Positions 61,765 through 64,000 of a DNA stretch of 64,000 nt are shown here, one piece after another. Position 1 is the stretch's first letter; every line of letters begins with the position of its first letter. The DNA is taken from the NCBI GenBank assembly GCA_902558435.1, contig CACEDU010000003.1, positions 1-64,000 on the forward strand. The letters are read 5' to 3'. Position numbers and translations under genes: made by a program. The DNA is from an uncultured Pelagibacteraceae bacterium (GTDB lineage Bacteria; Pseudomonadota; Alphaproteobacteria; Pelagibacterales; Pelagibacteraceae). The notes beneath the pieces are model-generated. The model saw nothing but the letters and a program-made list of their open reading frames with translations. It was not told the DNA's origin and searched no databases.

Positions 61765-62850
61765 ATGGAGTATTTTCTTCCAATTGCACAAGTTGAAATT
61801 AATATTTTATATATTTTTGGTTTAAGTTTAGTTGTAGGAATTTTATCAGGATTATTTGGAGTAGGAGGTGGGTTTTTAATGACGCCATTTTTAATTTTTA
61901 TGGGTGTACCACCAATTTATGCTGTTCCAAATGAAGCAAGCAATATTCTTGGAACCTCTGTTTCAGGTTCTACTACGCATTATCTTAAGGGGACACTTGA
62001 TTATAAAATGGGGTTCATGATTGTAATTGGTGGGATAGTAGGAACCATTCTAGGTATTATAACTTTTTCATATTTTAAAGATATTGGGAAAATAAATGTA
62101 GTTATTTCTCTTGCTTATATGTACATCCTCGCAATTTTAGGAACTTTTATGTTAATTCAAGGTGTTTCAGAAATTGATAAAGCTAGAAAAAAAATTACTG
62201 AGAGAAAAAAATTACATAAACACTATTGGATACATGGATTACCTTTGAGGATGCGTTTTAAAAAATCTAAACTTTATGAAAGTGCTTTCACCCCAATTAT
62301 AATTGGTTTAATTGTTGGTTTCATAGCAGCAATTATGGGAATTGGAGGAGCTTTTATACTTGTACCTGCAATGATTTATTTAATTGGAATGCCGACAAAG
62401 TTGATACCAGGCACATCTCTCTTTGTAACTATCTTTGTAAGTGCAATTGTAACAATTCTTCATGCTTTAAACTATGGAACTATAGACTTAATTTTAGTTT
62501 TTGTTTTAATCTTAGGATCAATAATTGGAGTGCAGTTTGGACAAAAAATAGGTGAAAAAATTGACAGTTCAGAATTCAAAACTATTTTAGCAATTCTTTT
62601 GCTTTTAGTAGGTATAGCGATTGCTTATGATACTTTTATTAAAGATGAAAACGCAATAAATACAGTTGTAAACACAAGTGATAATTTAGGAAAATTGAGT
62701 CAATTTATATTAAACTTTTCTGAAGATATGCCAATATTTTATGGTCTTACATCGGTATTACTAGCAATAGTGTTAGGAGTTGGTGCTGCAATGATTAGAA
62801 GAGTTTACTCTAATTGGAATGATGCAAGATTAGTTAAACTAAAAAAGTAA
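61765..62850 (+). CDS. TauE/SafE-family sulfite (sulfonate) exporter
   Basis: A 361-aa membrane protein with eight or nine helices in two repeats, each carrying the family's 'G-x-x-G-V/I-G-G-G/A-F' motif ('L-F-G-V-G-G-G-F-L-M-T-P' and 'I-M-G-I-G-G-A-F-I-L-V-P'). TauE is linked to export of sulfite and related sulfur anions. It lies beside suyB (stops touching) and downstream of aprBA, so it could export excess sulfite. The extra C-terminal helices after residue 300 exceed the usual 250-270 aa of the family. Confidence 0.88.
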   Translation: MEYFLPIAQVEINILYIFGLSLVVGILSGLFGVGGGFLMTPFLIFMGVPPIYAVPNEASNILGTSVSGSTTHYLKGTLDYKMGFMIVIGGIVGTILGIITFSYFKDIGKINVVISLAYMYILAILGTFMLIQGVSEIDKARKKITERKKLHKHYWIHGLPLRMRFKKSKLYESAFTPIIIGLIVGFIAAIMGIGGAFILVPAMIYLIGMPTKLIPGTSLFVTIFVSAIVTILHALNYGTIDLILVFVLILGSIIGVQFGQKIGEKIDSSEFKTILAILLLLVGIAIAYDTFIKDENAINTVVNTSDNLGKLSQFILNFSEDMPIFYGLTSVLLAIVLGVGAAMIRRVYSNWNDARLVKLKK

Positions 62851-64000
62851 CTAGGCGCTTCTATACAGTTTAGTCATAACAAATTCTTTATGACCCAAAG
62901 CTTCTGCACAAGTTAATCTTCCATTTGCAACTCTTAAGGTTGATTTAATTAACTCATCTCCTGCTTGGCTTAAATTCATCTCTCTAGACAGAATTTTTGA
63001 TACATCAACATCAATATGTTCACTCATAGTTTTGGCTGTAAGCGGATTTGCAGTCAATTTAATTACAGGTTCAATTGGATTTCCAATGATATTTCCTTGC
63101 CCGGTTGGAAATAAGTGTATATTAAAGCCACCTGCAGCTTGTAAAGTAACACATTCAGCTGCCGCTGATGAAGTGTCCATAAAGTATAAGCCAGCTCCTT
63201 TTGTTGGTTCTTCTGCAGGTTCTAAAACATCAATAAATTGACATCCACCAATCTTTTGAAAGTTTCCAAAAGCTTTTTCCTCAATAGTTGTTAATCCACC
63301 AGCTATATTTCCTGCTGTAGGTTGACTTTCGGAAAGGTCATCAGTTGCTTCTTTAAGAATAAAATCATTGTAATCGTTCCACGTTTTTTTGAATTTTGCT
63401 TGTGCCTCAGGTGTTTTTCCTCTTTTCTCACAAACTGTCTCAGCACCTGTTAGTTCAGAAGTTTCCCCAAAACATAAATGAACACCTAGCGGCTCTAATT
63501 TATCCATAAGGTTACCAACCGTTGGATTAGAAGCTAATCCAGATGTCGTATCAGACTCACCACACTTAACTGAAATCCATAAATCGCTCATTGGACATTC
63601 TTCTCTTTGTTTCTCAGATGCCCACATTGAAAATTCTTGTGCTTTTTTTGATACTTTTGCAATTGTATCAATATCACCCACACCTTCTATACTAAAACCT
63701 TCAACTGGTTTTCCTGTAGTTGCAATCGCATCAACAATTCTTTTTGTCCATTTAGGTTCTATACCTATAACTATAACAGCAGCAACATTTGGGTTTTTTC
63801 CTGTACCGATCATTGTTCTAAAATGAAGTTCTAGATCTGCACCAAATTGTAGCCTACCATAAGAATGTGGTAAAGCTATCGTACCTTTGATATTATTTGC
63901 GACTGCTTCAGCACATGCATTAGAAATATCATCTACAGGAAGAATTATAACATGGTTTCGTGTTCCTGCTCGACCATTTTCTCTTTTGTAACCTAAAAAA
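62851..64000 (-). CDS. suyB: (R)-sulfolactate sulfo-lyase beta subunit (SuyB), 5' end cut by window edge
   Basis: The frame is open from the right edge to the stop at 62851 and gives 382 residues, so only a few N-terminal residues are missing; an internal Met at 63813 is not the start. The visible N terminus '[16 protein letters not shown]' and 'V-D-D-I-S-N-A', then '[10 protein letters not shown]' and '[10 protein letters not shown]', match SuyB of the UxaA/altronate dehydratase family. SuyAB splits (R)-sulfolactate into pyruvate and sulfite. SuyA is presumably encoded just beyond the edge. Its stop touches the TauE/SafE stop. Confidence 0.87.
   Translation of the reverse strand, partial: FLGYKRENGRAGTRNHVIILPVDDISNACAEAVANNIKGTIALPHSYGRLQFGADLELHFRTMIGTGKNPNVAAVIVIGIEPKWTKRIVDAIATTGKPVEGFSIEGVGDIDTIAKVSKKAQEFSMWASEKQREECPMSDLWISVKCGESDTTSGLASNPTVGNLMDKLEPLGVHLCFGETSELTGAETVCEKRGKTPEAQAKFKKTWNDYNDFILKEATDDLSESQPTAGNIAGGLTTIEEKAFGNFQKIGGCQFIDVLEPAEEPTKGAGLYFMDTSSAAAECVTLQAAGGFNIHLFPTGQGNIIGNPIEPVIKLTANPLTAKTMSEHIDVDVSKILSREMNLSQAGDELIKSTLRVANGRLTCAEALGHKEFVMTKLYRSA

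Noticed and set aside
63811-63813. Internal ATG of the SuyB-like gene as a start
   Set aside because: The frame stays open to the window edge, and the 62 upstream residues match the normal SuyB N terminus.
1-64000. tRNA or rRNA genes, CRISPR arrays, insertion sequences, prophage
   Set aside because: No cloverleaf-like segment, repeat-spacer pattern, transposase, integrase or terminal repeat was seen while reading both strands.

Overview
This window is AT-rich, gene-dense DNA whose gene content points to a SAR11 (Pelagibacterales) alphaproteobacterium. The evidence is very short intergenic gaps, many 1-4 nt gene overlaps, almost exclusive use of AGA for arginine, a TPP-riboswitch-controlled ThiV-type symporter, a lineage-typical aprM-aprB-aprA cluster and many substrate-binding-protein transporters. 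I found no rRNA, tRNA, CRISPR array, insertion sequence or prophage, and no gene-free stretch longer than about 250 nt.

Layout. 1-7.0 kb: the end of an inositol-monophosphatase-family gene, a glutamine amidotransferase, a complete oligopeptide-type ABC transporter with a fused double ATPase, and two small genes. 7.0-11.3 kb (minus): an SMR-type membrane protein, a cupredoxin, and a run of ten very small genes (SnoaL-like, cupin, GYD, DUF1330 and other small alpha+beta proteins) of unknown joint function. 11.4-15.2 kb (minus): a sulfide/cysteine block in the order sqr, persulfide dioxygenase, a 36-aa cysteine-rich peptide, cysE, cysK. 15.3-21.3 kb: peroxiredoxin, Asp/Glu racemase, hydrolase, transporters, pseudoazurin, and an orphan sugar-type ABC ATPase. 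21.3-29.8 kb: a HisD-superfamily enzyme that looks like sulfopropanediol dehydrogenase, a phosphate acyltransferase, a BASS transporter, a double winged-helix regulator, and an aldehyde dehydrogenase / epoxide hydrolase / Ldh_2 operon. 30-39.4 kb: a TRAP transporter, a taurine-type ABC transporter, an omega-aminotransferase and alanine dehydrogenase. 39.4-57.9 kb: mostly housekeeping genes (tesA/ybbA/ybbP, thiV, rseP, hup, amt, bcp, recX, cysQ, mnmA, metC, pabB/A/C, HIT). 58-64 kb: aprM-aprB-aprA, a TauE/SafE exporter and suyB, which is cut by the right edge.

How it fits together. Organosulfur metabolism recurs. Probable DHPS oxidation (HpsN-like) feeds sulfolactate to SuyAB, giving pyruvate and sulfite. 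Taurine import and transamination (TauABC, Tpa, Ald) would give sulfoacetaldehyde. Sulfide oxidation (Sqr, persulfide dioxygenase) also ends at sulfite. Sulfite can then be oxidised by AprBA with AprM or exported by the TauE/SafE protein. Xsc, SuyA and Sat are not in the window.

The most notable unexplained signals are: (1) a shared 15-bp intergenic motif, AACCCATTTTRGACA-like, at the double-wHTH regulator (two copies 32 bp apart), upstream of the TRAP operon and upstream of tauA, suggesting a small regulon; (2) hairpins placed directly after the substrate-binding-protein gene in all three SBP-first transporter operons; (3) the ten-gene mini-protein cluster; (4) tiny genes, including a 12-cysteine peptide and a 27-aa polycationic peptide; and (5) two SMR proteins without the transport glutamate.
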